The notes beneath the pieces are model-generated. The model saw only the letters and a program-made list of their open reading frames with translations. It was not told the origin of the DNA and searched no databases. The position numbers and the translations under genes were made by a program. From Calothrix sp. CSU_2_0 (GTDB taxonomy: Bacteria > Cyanobacteriota > Cyanobacteriia > Cyanobacteriales > Nostocaceae), in NCBI GenBank assembly GCA_012034595.1, contig JAAUPE010000012.1:1-64000 (forward strand): a DNA stretch of 64,000 nt, in the 5' to 3' direction. This document shows positions 20,289 through 29,698 of this stretch, in pieces (the first letter of the stretch is position 1; every line of letters starts with the position of its first letter).

Positions 20289-21021
20289 GCTGGAATGCTT
20301 GTAACTGTAGTTCTTTTTGCTTTTCCCTAGCTTGTTTTGCCAAATTGGCTTGATATTCGGCTTCTACTTTATCACCTTGTTGCATTGCTGCCTCAAAGGC
20401 TTTCTCAGCTACTTCCGCTTGTGTGCGTTCAAAGTTGGCAGTTCTGGCTATTTTGAGTTGCAGGGTACGACTTTTACCTAGCGGGGTACCAATAATTTTT
20501 TGCTTGACATCGGGATGGATATCCCTAGCTATCTGCTTCCCCTGCTGGAAAGAACGCTCGCTGTAACCGAAACCTTTTGCCAACTCAAAAGTTGTTTTCG
20601 GAGGTAGTGAATTAATTTCACCACCTTTTGCACTTACTTTGTGGGTGTATTGGTTATCACCTGGTTTACAGCGCAATCCCATCCGTTCCAAAATGCGATC
20701 GCGCTCTAACCAAAGTTCGTAGCGTTCGAGTGGTTCGAGTTCGTTACGAATGAAATTTTCGTCGATTTCTGCTAACCTGGCTTGGTCAGCATCCTCGAAA
20801 TTAACGATTTTACACTCGATTTGCTCGAATCCTAACAATCTATAAGCGGTGAGTCGATGCAATCCCGCAATCAAGGTAAACTTGCGATCGACTGTAATTG
20901 GATTTAATAAACCATTGGCACGAATTGACTGCATTAATTCAACTACTTTATCGTCTTTAATTGGACGACGATTGGAACCAATATTGATTTGGGCGATAAG
21001 TACTGCTAGCACAGTAGGCAT
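20248..21021 (-). CDS. ParB-like N-terminal-domain protein
   Basis: ParB/Srx-fold domain in residues 1-95: INIGSNRRPIKDDKVVELM, ANGLLNPITVDRKFTLIAGLHRLTAYRLLG (the GxHR motif) and VNFEDADQARLAEIDENFIRNELEPLERYE. The rest is helical and charged. Start chosen at ATG 21021 because AGGAGG sits ten bases upstream. With its overlapping degenerate methylase it forms a two-gene unit like those found in phages, plasmids and cyanobacterial chromosomes. It is too far from any origin or parA to be the chromosomal partition protein. A role in gene regulation or a remnant of a mobile element are both possible. Confidence 0.75.
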   Translation of the reverse strand: MPTVLAVLIAQINIGSNRRPIKDDKVVELMQSIRANGLLNPITVDRKFTLIAGLHRLTAYRLLGFEQIECKIVNFEDADQARLAEIDENFIRNELEPLERYELWLERDRILERMGLRCKPGDNQYTHKVSAKGGEINSLPPKTTFELAKGFGYSERSFQQGKQIARDIHPDVKQKIIGTPLGKSRTLQLKIARTANFERTQAEVAEKAFEAAMQQGDKVEAEYQANLAKQAREKQKELQLQAFQRETSPEKPRDRDI

Positions 21022-21045
21022 AATTGTTGTTCCTCCTAGTGCCAA

Positions 21046-22360
21046 GTTAAGTTACTAATGGGATGAGTATTCAGGCAAGTGTTAAGTAGGTAAGTGAGAA
21101 CTCTGATACACATGTTTTAATTGTTGAGAATTCGAGCCAATTTATAAACTAAAACTGAAGTGCGATCGGAAAATAAAAAGCGGATTTTTCTAGAATTTAG
21201 ATGTTGTGATTTAGCAAGTAGCTAGCAATTATAAATGTACTTAATCAATACACCCTAAAAAGAGATTTTGGAATACCAGAAAGTACTTGAAATAATTTTT
21301 GTTCGCTATTTACATTTGTGTCCTACGAATACGTGCATGACTAACAATTAGGGAGTGAGACTAATATTAATAGTCTGTTGTTCCCTATATTATTTCTCAA
21401 TGCCTTTTTATTTGTAAATATCTTAGATAAAGCATAATCTAGCGCATCGAGATATGATGCGGGAGTTAGCCCATATCAGAATTGTGGTTTCAACCAAAGA
21501 AAATTGCAGAAGGAAGAAAATATATTTTCGTACTCGATGGCAAAGCTGTTATTTGCTGCTTCAATAAATTTAAACCGCTATTACTAAACAATTGCCTTTT
21601 ATCACAAGTATTTGTAAATGTAGTGTAAGTTCTGTAGTTTATATGACTTTTTATTGAGGTCATCACGAATAAAGTTAATTATCATAGTTGTTAATCATTG
21701 ATTATTTGCCTTGAGTTAGCAACTATTTTAATCAATTCTACCTGCTTGACAAAAATAAACTAGTTTGTCATATTTAAAGACAAGTTTATCCAATAAATAT
21801 CTAATAGAATTTTGTTCTATCTCTAACGATAATTTTCTCAGTATTATTGATACTGACTAAGTAAAATTTACTTTGTAAAAATCGACTCTAGCTATTGGAT
21901 AAAGCTGCGGAAATTGGGTGTAGATTTGTCAAGTAAATGACGAAGTAAATGGCAGCAACCCTCTACAATTGCAGTCATTACAAAATATAGCGATGGATAT
22001 GTTTTAAAGGTAGTTTTCAAGACTATCTTTTTAAGATATTACACTCAGTAATCTATAAAAGTTTCAGTAACTTATATTTTTCCCCATTCTCAACAACACC
22101 TCAAAAACCGGATTTACCAACCAAAAATTTAGGTTTTGATGATTATTTCTTCTCAAGAAACTAGATTTTCACCCAGGTAGAAGATGTCAGGCAACATCAC
22201 ATAACTGAGTATTCAATTACTTAAATTACTGCAAATCTTCGCCATACTACCGCGATCGGTGAAGCTTAATGCCAGAAGTATATCGCTTCACACAAGAAGA
22301 TTTACACAATAGATTCATCCAGTGGGGCTAATTCTTTGCGTACATTATTGGGATAAGAAT
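21046..22360. other. long intergenic region upstream of devB
   Basis: About 1.3 kb without a gene I can support, AT-rich on both strands. It should contain the devB promoter. I looked for an NtcA-type GTA-N8-TAC site and did not find a clear one. A palindromic-repeat relative (GCGATCGGTGAAGCTTAATGCC) is at 22252-22273. Confidence 0.5.
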
Positions 22361-23560
22361 ATGACTGTAGACAATGATAGCCAGTTTTATACATCAAAAT
22401 CTAATCCTCGCTGGCGACTAATTTTAGCTATATCGGTAGGATTAATTGCTGCACTGATGGCTATTTATAGCTTAACAAGATATCAAGCATCAGCTCGTAA
22501 AGAAGCTGAAAAAGCAACGAAAACCGTCCCAGCAAGAGTTGCAGTGACAGCATTAGGACGTATCGAACCTCAAGGTGAAGTACGACGCTTATCAGCACCA
22601 AGTTCTTTAAGTGGTGTGCGAGTGGAAAAAATTCTCGTCAAGGATGGTGAATCTGTTCGTACAGGACAAGTCGTTGCCTGGTTAGAAGGATATGCTCGAA
22701 CAGCTGCTGCAATTCAGCAGGCAACTGATAAAGTAAATGTAGCGCGAGCCAAACTGCTGCAAATTAAAGCAGGAGCCAAAGCAGGGGATATTAGCGCTCA
22801 AAATGCCACTATTGCTAGATTACAAGCGCAAGTGAAAGGTGAAGTCGCAGCTCAACAAGCTATAATTGCCAGTCTGCAAGCACAATTAAACAATGCTCGT
22901 ACAGAAAATAATCGCTACCAGCAACTGTATAAACAAGGTGCAGTTTCCGCATCAATTGCTGATACTAAACGCTTGCAGTTGCAAACAGTCGAGCAACAAA
23001 TTCGCGAAGCTCAAGCTGGATTAACTCGTACAGTCAGCACTCTACAAAACCAAATTAAGGAAGCGCAGGCAAAGTTAGTCAGTCTGAGTGAAGTGCGTCC
23101 AGTTGATGTTCAACTTGCTGAAGCTGAAGTCAAAAGCGCTATGAGTGCAGTCAAACAATCCCAGGCAGAACACGAACTCACCTATGTTAAGTCACCAGTT
23201 GATTCCAAAATTCTCAAAGTTCATGCTAAATCTGGGGAAGTTATCGGTAGTGATGGCATAGTTGAACTTGGTACTACATCGCAGATGTACGTAGTTGCTG
23301 AAGTGTATCAAACTGACATTGACAAGGTACGTATTGGACGAAAGGCGATCGTTACCAGTACGGCATTTAGTGGCAAAATCCAGGGAACTGTTAGCGCTAT
23401 TGGTTTACAAGTTGAACGTCAGAGTATTTTGAGTGTCAATCCTTCTGCTGATACAGATCGTAGGGTAGTTGAAGTCAAAATTCGGATAGATAATCCCAAA
23501 GATAGCCAAAGAGTTGCAGGTTTAACCAATCTACAAGTTGATGTTGCTATTAACATCTAA
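22361..23560 (+). CDS. devB: DevB-type membrane fusion protein (HlyD family)
   Basis: This periplasmic adaptor of an ABC exporter has about 399 residues. It begins with one N-terminal membrane helix (LILAISVGLIAALMAIYSL), then the lipoyl/barrel halves (GRIEPQGEVRRLSAPSSL, VKDGESVRTGQVVAWLEG), a long coiled coil (residues about 110-240, Ala/Gln-rich) and the C-terminal barrel (YVKSPVDSKILKVHAKSGEVIG). The GRIEPQGE segment is characteristic of cyanobacterial DevB proteins, which help export heterocyst glycolipid. Start chosen at MTVDNDSQ. devC follows; no devA is adjacent. Confidence 0.85.
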   Translation: MTVDNDSQFYTSKSNPRWRLILAISVGLIAALMAIYSLTRYQASARKEAEKATKTVPARVAVTALGRIEPQGEVRRLSAPSSLSGVRVEKILVKDGESVRTGQVVAWLEGYARTAAAIQQATDKVNVARAKLLQIKAGAKAGDISAQNATIARLQAQVKGEVAAQQAIIASLQAQLNNARTENNRYQQLYKQGAVSASIADTKRLQLQTVEQQIREAQAGLTRTVSTLQNQIKEAQAKLVSLSEVRPVDVQLAEAEVKSAMSAVKQSQAEHELTYVKSPVDSKILKVHAKSGEVIGSDGIVELGTTSQMYVVAEVYQTDIDKVRIGRKAIVTSTAFSGKIQGTVSAIGLQVERQSILSVNPSADTDRRVVEVKIRIDNPKDSQRVAGLTNLQVDVAINI

Positions 23561-23770
23561 CTCGAAATTTTTGTATTTAAACATTACCAATAATACTTGA
23601 TTTTAGGTTGAAAAAATTTGGTTTATATAATCAAAAATCTAAAATCTAAAGTTTGTACTGAGCGATAGCGAATGTATCCAAAATCTATAGACGCGCAAAG
23701 ACTTTTCGCAGAGTAATCCAAAATCCCAAATTGGTATTATTCTTCACACCCAATTTTGGAAGACTGAATC

Positions 23771-24946
23771 ATGGTTTTTAAAATTCCCCTGGCATGGCTA
23801 CAACTAATTCAACAAAAAGGACGTTTTATCGTAGCTATTGCTGGTATGGCTTTTATTGTACTGTTAATGTTTGTACAATTAGGCTTTCAAGATGCACTTT
23901 ATTCCAGCGCTACTTCTGTACATCAAAGTTTACGTGGCGATTTATTTCTTGTTAGTTCTCAATACAAAGCTTTAACATCAAATCAAAGTTTTGCCCGTAC
24001 TCGTTTATATCAAGCATTGGGATTTGATGATGTTGAATCTGTGAGTCCAATGTATTTGGAGTTTGCTAAATTCAAAAATCCCGATACTGGAGAAAAATAT
24101 CCGATATATGTGATTGGATTTGAACCTGGTAAATCTGTGATTAACTTACCCGAAGTAGAGGGTAATCTCGATAAATTAAAAATACCAGATGTCATCTTAT
24201 TTGACCGAGATTCGCGTAGTTATTTCGGTGATATAGTCAAAAAATTTGAGCAAGGGCAACCAGAGCAAGTGCTTGAAGTTTTTCCTTTCAATAATTCAAC
24301 GGGTTATCGAGTTAGGGTTGGTGGTTTATTTAGTATTGGTCCATCTTTTGGTGTTGATGGTAATTTAATTGTCAGCGATACCACATTTAGAAGGATTTTT
24401 CCCAATAGATCGCCGGATAGAGTTGATATTGGTGTTATCTCTCTAAAACCTGGTGCAAATGTAGATAAGGTAATTGAAAACATCCGTAAAAATCTTGCCA
24501 ATGATGTGACAATATTTAGCTATAAAGGGTTTAGTAATTATGAGAAAAAATATTGGGCAGCAAGAACTCCAATCGGCTTTATTCTAAACATCATGCTGAC
24601 AATGGGTTCAATAGTCGGAATTGTGATTGTTTATCAAATTCTCTACAGTAATATCTCCAGTCAGTTTGTTGCTTATGCCACTTTAAAAGCTATTGGGTAC
24701 CAAAATAATTACTTGTTAGTTGTCGTCTTCCAGCAAGCCTTAATCTTAGCAATTTTAGGTTATCTCCCAGGTTTCATATTATCGTTAGGACTATATGATT
24801 TTGCGATGAGTACAACAAAATTACCAATTATGATGACTGCTCAAAATGCAATAGTTGTGTTTGTTTCAGCAATTGTTATGTGTATTCTCTCTGGGGTTTT
24901 GGCAATTAATAAACTGCGTTCTGCTGACCCTGCTGACATTTTTTAA
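23771..24946 (+). CDS. devC: DevC-type ABC exporter permease
   Basis: The 391-residue permease of the MacB/FtsX-like DevC family has an N-terminal helix (FIVAIAGMAFIVLLMFVQLGF), a large periplasmic domain (about 50-260) and three C-terminal helices (about 270-385), ending in LAINKLRSADPADIF as DevC proteins do. GGAAG precedes the ATG by seven bases. It works with DevB and an ATPase (DevA). The next gene is an epimerase instead of devA, so the ATPase must be encoded elsewhere. Confidence 0.87.
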   Translation: MVFKIPLAWLQLIQQKGRFIVAIAGMAFIVLLMFVQLGFQDALYSSATSVHQSLRGDLFLVSSQYKALTSNQSFARTRLYQALGFDDVESVSPMYLEFAKFKNPDTGEKYPIYVIGFEPGKSVINLPEVEGNLDKLKIPDVILFDRDSRSYFGDIVKKFEQGQPEQVLEVFPFNNSTGYRVRVGGLFSIGPSFGVDGNLIVSDTTFRRIFPNRSPDRVDIGVISLKPGANVDKVIENIRKNLANDVTIFSYKGFSNYEKKYWAARTPIGFILNIMLTMGSIVGIVIVYQILYSNISSQFVAYATLKAIGYQNNYLLVVVFQQALILAILGYLPGFILSLGLYDFAMSTTKLPIMMTAQNAIVVFVSAIVMCILSGVLAINKLRSADPADIF

Positions 24947-25046
24947 TGGGTAATATAACAGTTATTCCGATTCGGGGAATCTAAGAAAGTTGTGATTTAC
25001 AACTTTACGAACAATTAGTATTAACCATTCCCAACTACTAAAATAC

Positions 25047-26057
25047 ATGAATATCCAAAATCAAACGATTCTTATCACTGGTATTAACGAATGTGTTGGT
25101 TTACGCGCTGCGGAAATTACATTAGCACAAGGACTTAAGGTTAAAGGTTTAGTACATACATCAGAAAAAGGTAAACAAAAGGATATAAAAAATTACAAGC
25201 AAGTTGAAAAATTAGGAGTTGAATTAATTTTTGGAAATATAACTGATATTGATGTTGCAAAAAAAGCTTGTGAGGGGGTAGATATTGTCTTACATGCAGC
25301 AGAGATAGCTAAAGAAGGTGGAAAACTTAAAGAGTTTCAAGATATAAATGTGGGTGGAACTACGAATATCGCCAATGCTGCTAAAAAGGCTGGAGTTAAG
25401 CTTTTTATGCATCTGTCTACTGTACTTGTATATGGTTTTGATTATTCTAATGGCATTGCTGAAAATGTCAGCTTGACCAGCGAAAGCAATCCCTATTGTC
25501 AAAGTAAGATTGAAGCAGAATCGGCAATTTTAAAATATAATTCTCCACCTGAATTTGGTGTAATTGTGATTCGTGCAGGAGATGTTTATGGTCCTGAAAG
25601 TATACCTTGGATAATTCGTCCTCTTTCTTTAATGCGTCAAAACTTATTTGCTTGTGTTAATGATGGTAAGGGAGTTATTAACCATGTGTATATCGATAAT
25701 CTGGTTGATGCTATCTTTTTAGCAATTGAAAAACAAGCATATGGTGAAATATTTAATATTACAGATGGAGCCGAAACTACTTGGAAAGAATATTTTACGA
25801 AGCTGGCTGCAATAGTAGATTTACCAGAACCTTCTTCATTACCAAAAGAGGAAATGAAGCTATTTCTTCGCGTTCGCTGTCAAGGACAAAAACTTTTTCG
25901 TAAAGAAGCAGATATCTTACCGGAATCTGTTGATTTTATGTCTCGTCCTTATGCTTATTCTATTGCGAAGGCTAGAAAGATATTGAATTATGAACCGAAA
26001 GTTACCCTCGATAAAGGTATGGAACTCACAAAAGAATGGCTACAAAGCAATTGCTAA
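25047..26057 (+). CDS. NAD-dependent epimerase/dehydratase-family protein (extended SDR)
   Basis: Rossmann-fold extended SDR of 336 residues: TILITGINECVG at the N-terminus, VDIVLHAAEIAK, LSTVLVYG and the Tyr-Lys pair in NPYCQSKIEAE. The C-terminal half has the NHVYIDNLVDAI substrate-domain motif. The glycine loop is unusual: the second Gly of TGxxGxxG is Glu (TGINECVG), which may weaken cofactor binding. It lies 100 bases after devC and before a glycosyltransferase, suggesting a sugar or lipid modification step. The substrate is unknown. Confidence 0.8.
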   Translation: MNIQNQTILITGINECVGLRAAEITLAQGLKVKGLVHTSEKGKQKDIKNYKQVEKLGVELIFGNITDIDVAKKACEGVDIVLHAAEIAKEGGKLKEFQDINVGGTTNIANAAKKAGVKLFMHLSTVLVYGFDYSNGIAENVSLTSESNPYCQSKIEAESAILKYNSPPEFGVIVIRAGDVYGPESIPWIIRPLSLMRQNLFACVNDGKGVINHVYIDNLVDAIFLAIEKQAYGEIFNITDGAETTWKEYFTKLAAIVDLPEPSSLPKEEMKLFLRVRCQGQKLFRKEADILPESVDFMSRPYAYSIAKARKILNYEPKVTLDKGMELTKEWLQSNC

Positions 26058-26228
26058 TCTTCTAGTGAAATAAATTATTTATCGTATTTAAAATCTTTAC
26101 TGGTAAATAATAATTCATTCTGTATACATTTTTGTACTAGCGTAAAATCTGTTTTATATGTGCATAACTACCATTTTAATTAATTTTCCCATTTTCAAAT
26201 TCATGGAATCTCTACAACATTACTTACT

Positions 26229-27224
26229 ATGAATAACCAACCTAAGCTAAGTATTGGACTACCTGTATATAATGGTGAAAGGTTTTTAGAAGCAGCATTA
26301 GATTCACTCTTGGAACAAACATTTCAAGACTTTGAAATAATTATTTCGGATAATGCTTCAACTGATAAAACAGCAGAGATTTGTAAATCTTATGTAGCAA
26401 AAGATAGCCGGATTAGCTACTATCGTAATGATACTAATATTGGTTGCGCTCGTAACTTCAATCGGGTTTTTGAATTATCTTCTGGTGAGTACTTTAAATG
26501 GGCATCGTATGATGACCTTCATCATCCCACTTTTTTAACAAAATGCATTGAGGTACTTGACGAAAATCCTAGCATTATTTTGTGTCATTCCCTAGTGAAA
26601 TTCATTGACGAAAAAACACAAATTATTGGCAATTACGATATTCACTTCCATACAGATTCATTCAAAGTACATCAACGTTTTGATGAATTATTGGCAAAGC
26701 ATTTGTGTTATCAATGCTATGGTGTCATTCGACGTAGTGCCCTTAATCTTGCACCTCTAATGGGAGGTTATGGAGCTGCGGATGCAATTTTCTTGTTAAG
26801 ACTTTCCCTACTTGGTCGTTTTTATGAAGTACCCGAATATCTTTTCTTAGCACGTCATCATTCCCAGCAATCATTAAGTATGTTCTTCCCAGAATATCTG
26901 AAATTTGCTAATAATAAAAATCGCCATGAATTAAAACTTTTACCTGATTTTTATAGCTATGCTGTATGGTTTGATTCCAATAATAAAGGTAAAATTTTAT
27001 TACCACATTGGAGAATATTCTGGGAATATTTACGCTCTGCATCAATGGGAAATATGAATATTTATGAGCGTTTGTGCTGCCATATTAGTATTATCAATAA
27101 ATTAAAAGGTACTGAGTATTTACTCATCAAAGATATTTGGAGTGCTTCTAAATCTCTTTGGGAAATAGTACCTAAATTGTCAATATCAATTAAAATTGAG
27201 CTTCGTAGACCCTCAGTTTTATAA
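26229..27224 (+). CDS. glycosyltransferase family 2
   Basis: GT-A fold: LSIGLPVYNGERFLEAALDSLLEQTF at the N-terminus, EIIISDNASTDKTAEIC for the nucleotide-sugar site, and YDDLHHPTFL near residue 98 as the DxD-like metal site. The C-terminal third is charged and without membrane helices. The 331-residue protein would transfer a sugar from a nucleotide donor in the cytoplasm. It follows the epimerase gene on the same strand. Acceptor unknown; heterocyst envelope polysaccharide is a guess from the neighbourhood. Confidence 0.85.
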   Translation: MNNQPKLSIGLPVYNGERFLEAALDSLLEQTFQDFEIIISDNASTDKTAEICKSYVAKDSRISYYRNDTNIGCARNFNRVFELSSGEYFKWASYDDLHHPTFLTKCIEVLDENPSIILCHSLVKFIDEKTQIIGNYDIHFHTDSFKVHQRFDELLAKHLCYQCYGVIRRSALNLAPLMGGYGAADAIFLLRLSLLGRFYEVPEYLFLARHHSQQSLSMFFPEYLKFANNKNRHELKLLPDFYSYAVWFDSNNKGKILLPHWRIFWEYLRSASMGNMNIYERLCCHISIINKLKGTEYLLIKDIWSASKSLWEIVPKLSISIKIELRRPSVL

Positions 27225-27392
27225 TGTTTAAATAGTAGGGTTTATTTATAATCTTCTTAATTAAATAAACCTGTATATAGTACTTTCCAACTGGTGAGGT
27301 GTATTTCAGTTACTTAGGAAAGCGCTATATATCACCTTTTTCAAGAGATTAAATTGAGACATTTCCTTACTGAGAAAATAGGGCTAATTTAC

Positions 27393-27863
27393 ATGAAACA
27401 CAAATTTTTCTGGAGTTTATTTTCCTTAACAACAATAGCAGGAATTAGCTTGGCTACTATGGTGAATGCTGAGTCAAATTCAACGCTAACAGTAGTCATA
27501 AATGGAGTGCGATACTCCCCAGGAGGAAAGATATGTATGCGAGTGTTTTCAGGTAATAAGGGGTTTCCGAATAGTGATGAGAGTGAGGTTAAAAGTGCTT
27601 GCGTTCCCATTACAGGAAATTCTATTAAAAAGCAATTTAGTGGTTTAAAACCTGGAACTTATGCTGTTGGTATAATTGCTGACGAAAATGGAGATGAGAA
27701 ACTGAATACTGATTGGTTGGGTATTCCTCAAGAAGGTTTTGGTATCTCTCGCAACCCGAAAGTGTCTGTGACAACAGGTACACCAAAGTTTAGTGATGCG
27801 AGTTTTCCTGTGAGGAAAAATATCACAATTAACATTAATATGAAATATTCACTCGACTCATAA
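27393..27863 (+). CDS. exported DUF2141 protein
   Basis: Signal peptide (MKHKFFWSLFSLTTIAGISLATMVNAES) followed by a DUF2141 beta-sandwich of about 125 residues: ICMRVFSGNKGFPN, FSGLKPGTYAVGIIADENGDEKLNTDWLGIPQEGFG. The ATG at 27393 was chosen because it begins the signal peptide; the longer frame starts upstream without a signal. Function of the family is unknown. Confidence 0.8.
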   Translation: MKHKFFWSLFSLTTIAGISLATMVNAESNSTLTVVINGVRYSPGGKICMRVFSGNKGFPNSDESEVKSACVPITGNSIKKQFSGLKPGTYAVGIIADENGDEKLNTDWLGIPQEGFGISRNPKVSVTTGTPKFSDASFPVRKNITININMKYSLDS

Positions 27864-28256
27864 ATGTCATGATTTGTAGAGATGCGACATTTCGTGTCTC
27901 TACATTTACTGAAATAATGAAAATGATTTATTTGAGTAAATTATTCAGAGTTTTGTTACAAATAATTCATTTATACTTTGACGAAACAAATAAAATATTT
28001 TTAATGAGAATGCAGTTGGAAATTTCTATAAATTAGTTTAGGAAATTTTGTTAGTATGCATTGTTCAGCAACCAAGAAGTAATTTATCTACCTCATATTA
28101 AATCGATACATTTAGGTCAAATTAGTGAGGAAATTTTATCTAAGTTATGGTTATTTGATGATGAATATTCTTAATTTCACAAGTCACAAGACTAATTATT
28201 TGTTCTAGTTGGAAATAAGTCAATCTTCTGTAGATAATACGAATAAAATCAAAATT
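27864..28256. other. intergenic region with hairpin
   Basis: A hairpin TGTAGAGA...TCTCTACA at about 27875-27904 sits just after the DUF2141 gene and is probably a terminator or repeat. A short frame at 28056-28165 (ending in LWLFDDEYS) looks weakly coding but is too short to call. Confidence 0.5.
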
Positions 28257-29501
28257 ATGAGTAAGCAGCCACTTCGGATTGCAATTATTACAAGTTTGTA
28301 CGCACCGTTTTTATCAGGAGTTTCAACTGGAGTTCATCAACGGGTTTTGTGGCTACTTCAACAAGGACATCATGTTCTTTTAATTCACCCGGAATTTAAT
28401 AGTAAATATCCTAAAAAAGTTGGCGATCGCCCCATGCAAGGATTGAATGAAGTTGAATCATTTACTAATTTTACTTCTTTTGCTTATCCCACAGAACCAT
28501 TAATTTTTTATAAGTCTCTTCCCCAACCTTTAAGCTATAAACATTGGAGTGATACTCAGGTTTTAAAAAAGTTCAAACCTGATATTGTTGTTGTCGAAGA
28601 AGCTCCACAAATGCGAGGATTCTACTCATTATTTCTGCAAGGTTATGGTCGTCCTATCGCTGTAGAATATCGTAAATTAACGGGTACACCGACAATTTCC
28701 TTGTTTCATACTGATATAGTTGCTTATATCAAATATTATTTAGGTAATCAAATATTTAAGCTAATTAGCCCAATTTTACCTTTGACTATTAAGGCATTTA
28801 GTAATGTCTATGATTACAACTTTTTTCCATCGGAAGAACAATTAGCTCGCTACAAAAAATTAAAATCTCAGCGTAGTGAATATTTACGCTATCAAGGAGT
28901 TGATTGTCAAAAATTTCAACCAGCAAACATAACTTATAATCCCATTCCTGATGATGAAAGAAACATTTTGTTATTTGTTGGTCGAATTACCGCAGAAAAA
29001 AATGTCACTCAACTAATCGAATCATTTCCACATATTGCAGCTAAAATTCCTGATGCTCATTTAGTTATTATTGGAAGTGGACCTTTAGATAAAGAAATTC
29101 GCAAACTTGCCCAAAAATATGAATCAGGTATCACAATCTGGGGGGAATGTTACGGTACTGAATTATTGGGATGGTATGCTCGTGCGGATGTGTTTGTAAA
29201 TCCATCAGTAACAGAGAATCTTTGTACTTCAAATAACGAAGCCTTGGCATCGGGAACACCTCTTGTTTTGGCAAAATCACCTTCAGCAGCAGAACAAGTA
29301 AATCCAGGAATTAATGGTTTTATTGCCGAGGCAAATAACCCGATTGATTTTGCCAATAAAGTTATTAAAATTCTCGAAAATCCTGAATCAAAAGCAGAAA
29401 TGTCACGACAAGCACGTCAGTCAGTACTTAAATTTGATTGGTCAGCTTGTATGCAACAATTTGAAGCTAAACTTTATGAGATTTTAGGAATCAAGAATTA
29501 G
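28257..29501 (+). CDS. glycosyltransferase family 4, candidate heterocyst glycolipid glucosyltransferase
   Basis: GT-B protein of about 414 residues. The N-terminal acceptor domain begins LRIAIITSLYAPFLSGVSTG. The C-terminal donor domain has LLFVGRITAEKNVTQLIESF, LVIIGSGPLDKEIRKLA and the E-x7-E motif region (ENLCTSNNEALASGTPLVL). Start taken at ATG 28257, not the upstream TTG. It resembles the SqdX-like GT4 group. In Anabaena 7120 the glycolipid glucosyltransferase HglT (all5341) lies close to cpcT (all5339) and the hgl island, and here cpcT is the second gene downstream. That position supports HglT, but the sequence alone does not prove it. Confidence 0.75.
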   Translation: MSKQPLRIAIITSLYAPFLSGVSTGVHQRVLWLLQQGHHVLLIHPEFNSKYPKKVGDRPMQGLNEVESFTNFTSFAYPTEPLIFYKSLPQPLSYKHWSDTQVLKKFKPDIVVVEEAPQMRGFYSLFLQGYGRPIAVEYRKLTGTPTISLFHTDIVAYIKYYLGNQIFKLISPILPLTIKAFSNVYDYNFFPSEEQLARYKKLKSQRSEYLRYQGVDCQKFQPANITYNPIPDDERNILLFVGRITAEKNVTQLIESFPHIAAKIPDAHLVIIGSGPLDKEIRKLAQKYESGITIWGECYGTELLGWYARADVFVNPSVTENLCTSNNEALASGTPLVLAKSPSAAEQVNPGINGFIAEANNPIDFANKVIKILENPESKAEMSRQARQSVLKFDWSACMQQFEAKLYEILGIKN

Positions 29502-29526
29502 GTAATTACAAATAGGAAAATAATTG

Positions 29527-29552
29527 TAGGGGTGGGGTTTCCCCACCCTTAC
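29527..29552. terminator. GC-rich hairpin after the GT4 gene
   Basis: TAGGGGTGGGG pairs with CCCCACCCTTA (10 of 11 positions) around a TTT loop, 26 bases after the stop. There is no T-run, so it could be an extragenic repeat that also blunts transcription; similar hairpins occur at about 18.42 and 37.83 kb. Confidence 0.5.
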
Positions 29553-29609
29553 GACAGTTTAGTGGGAAAATAAAGGATATAATTACCATTTTAGATTTTG
29601 GATTTTGCG

Positions 29610-29647
29610 AAAAGTTTGTGGGGAAGGTTTCCTTCCACAAAACTTTT
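29610..29647. repeat. hairpin repeat, copy 2
   Basis: AAAAGTTTGTGGGGAAGG pairs with CCTTCCACAAAACTTTT; inverted copy of the repeat at 18231-18264. Flanked by iterated ATTTTAGATTTTGG words. Confidence 0.7.
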
Positions 29648-29698
29648 CAAGACGGATTTTAGATTTTGGATTTTAGATTTTAGATTAAATAAACCTCA

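Noticed and set aside
21046-22360. NtcA-binding site upstream of devB
   Set aside because: I looked for GTA-N8-TAC with a suitable -10 box and found no convincing match by eye.
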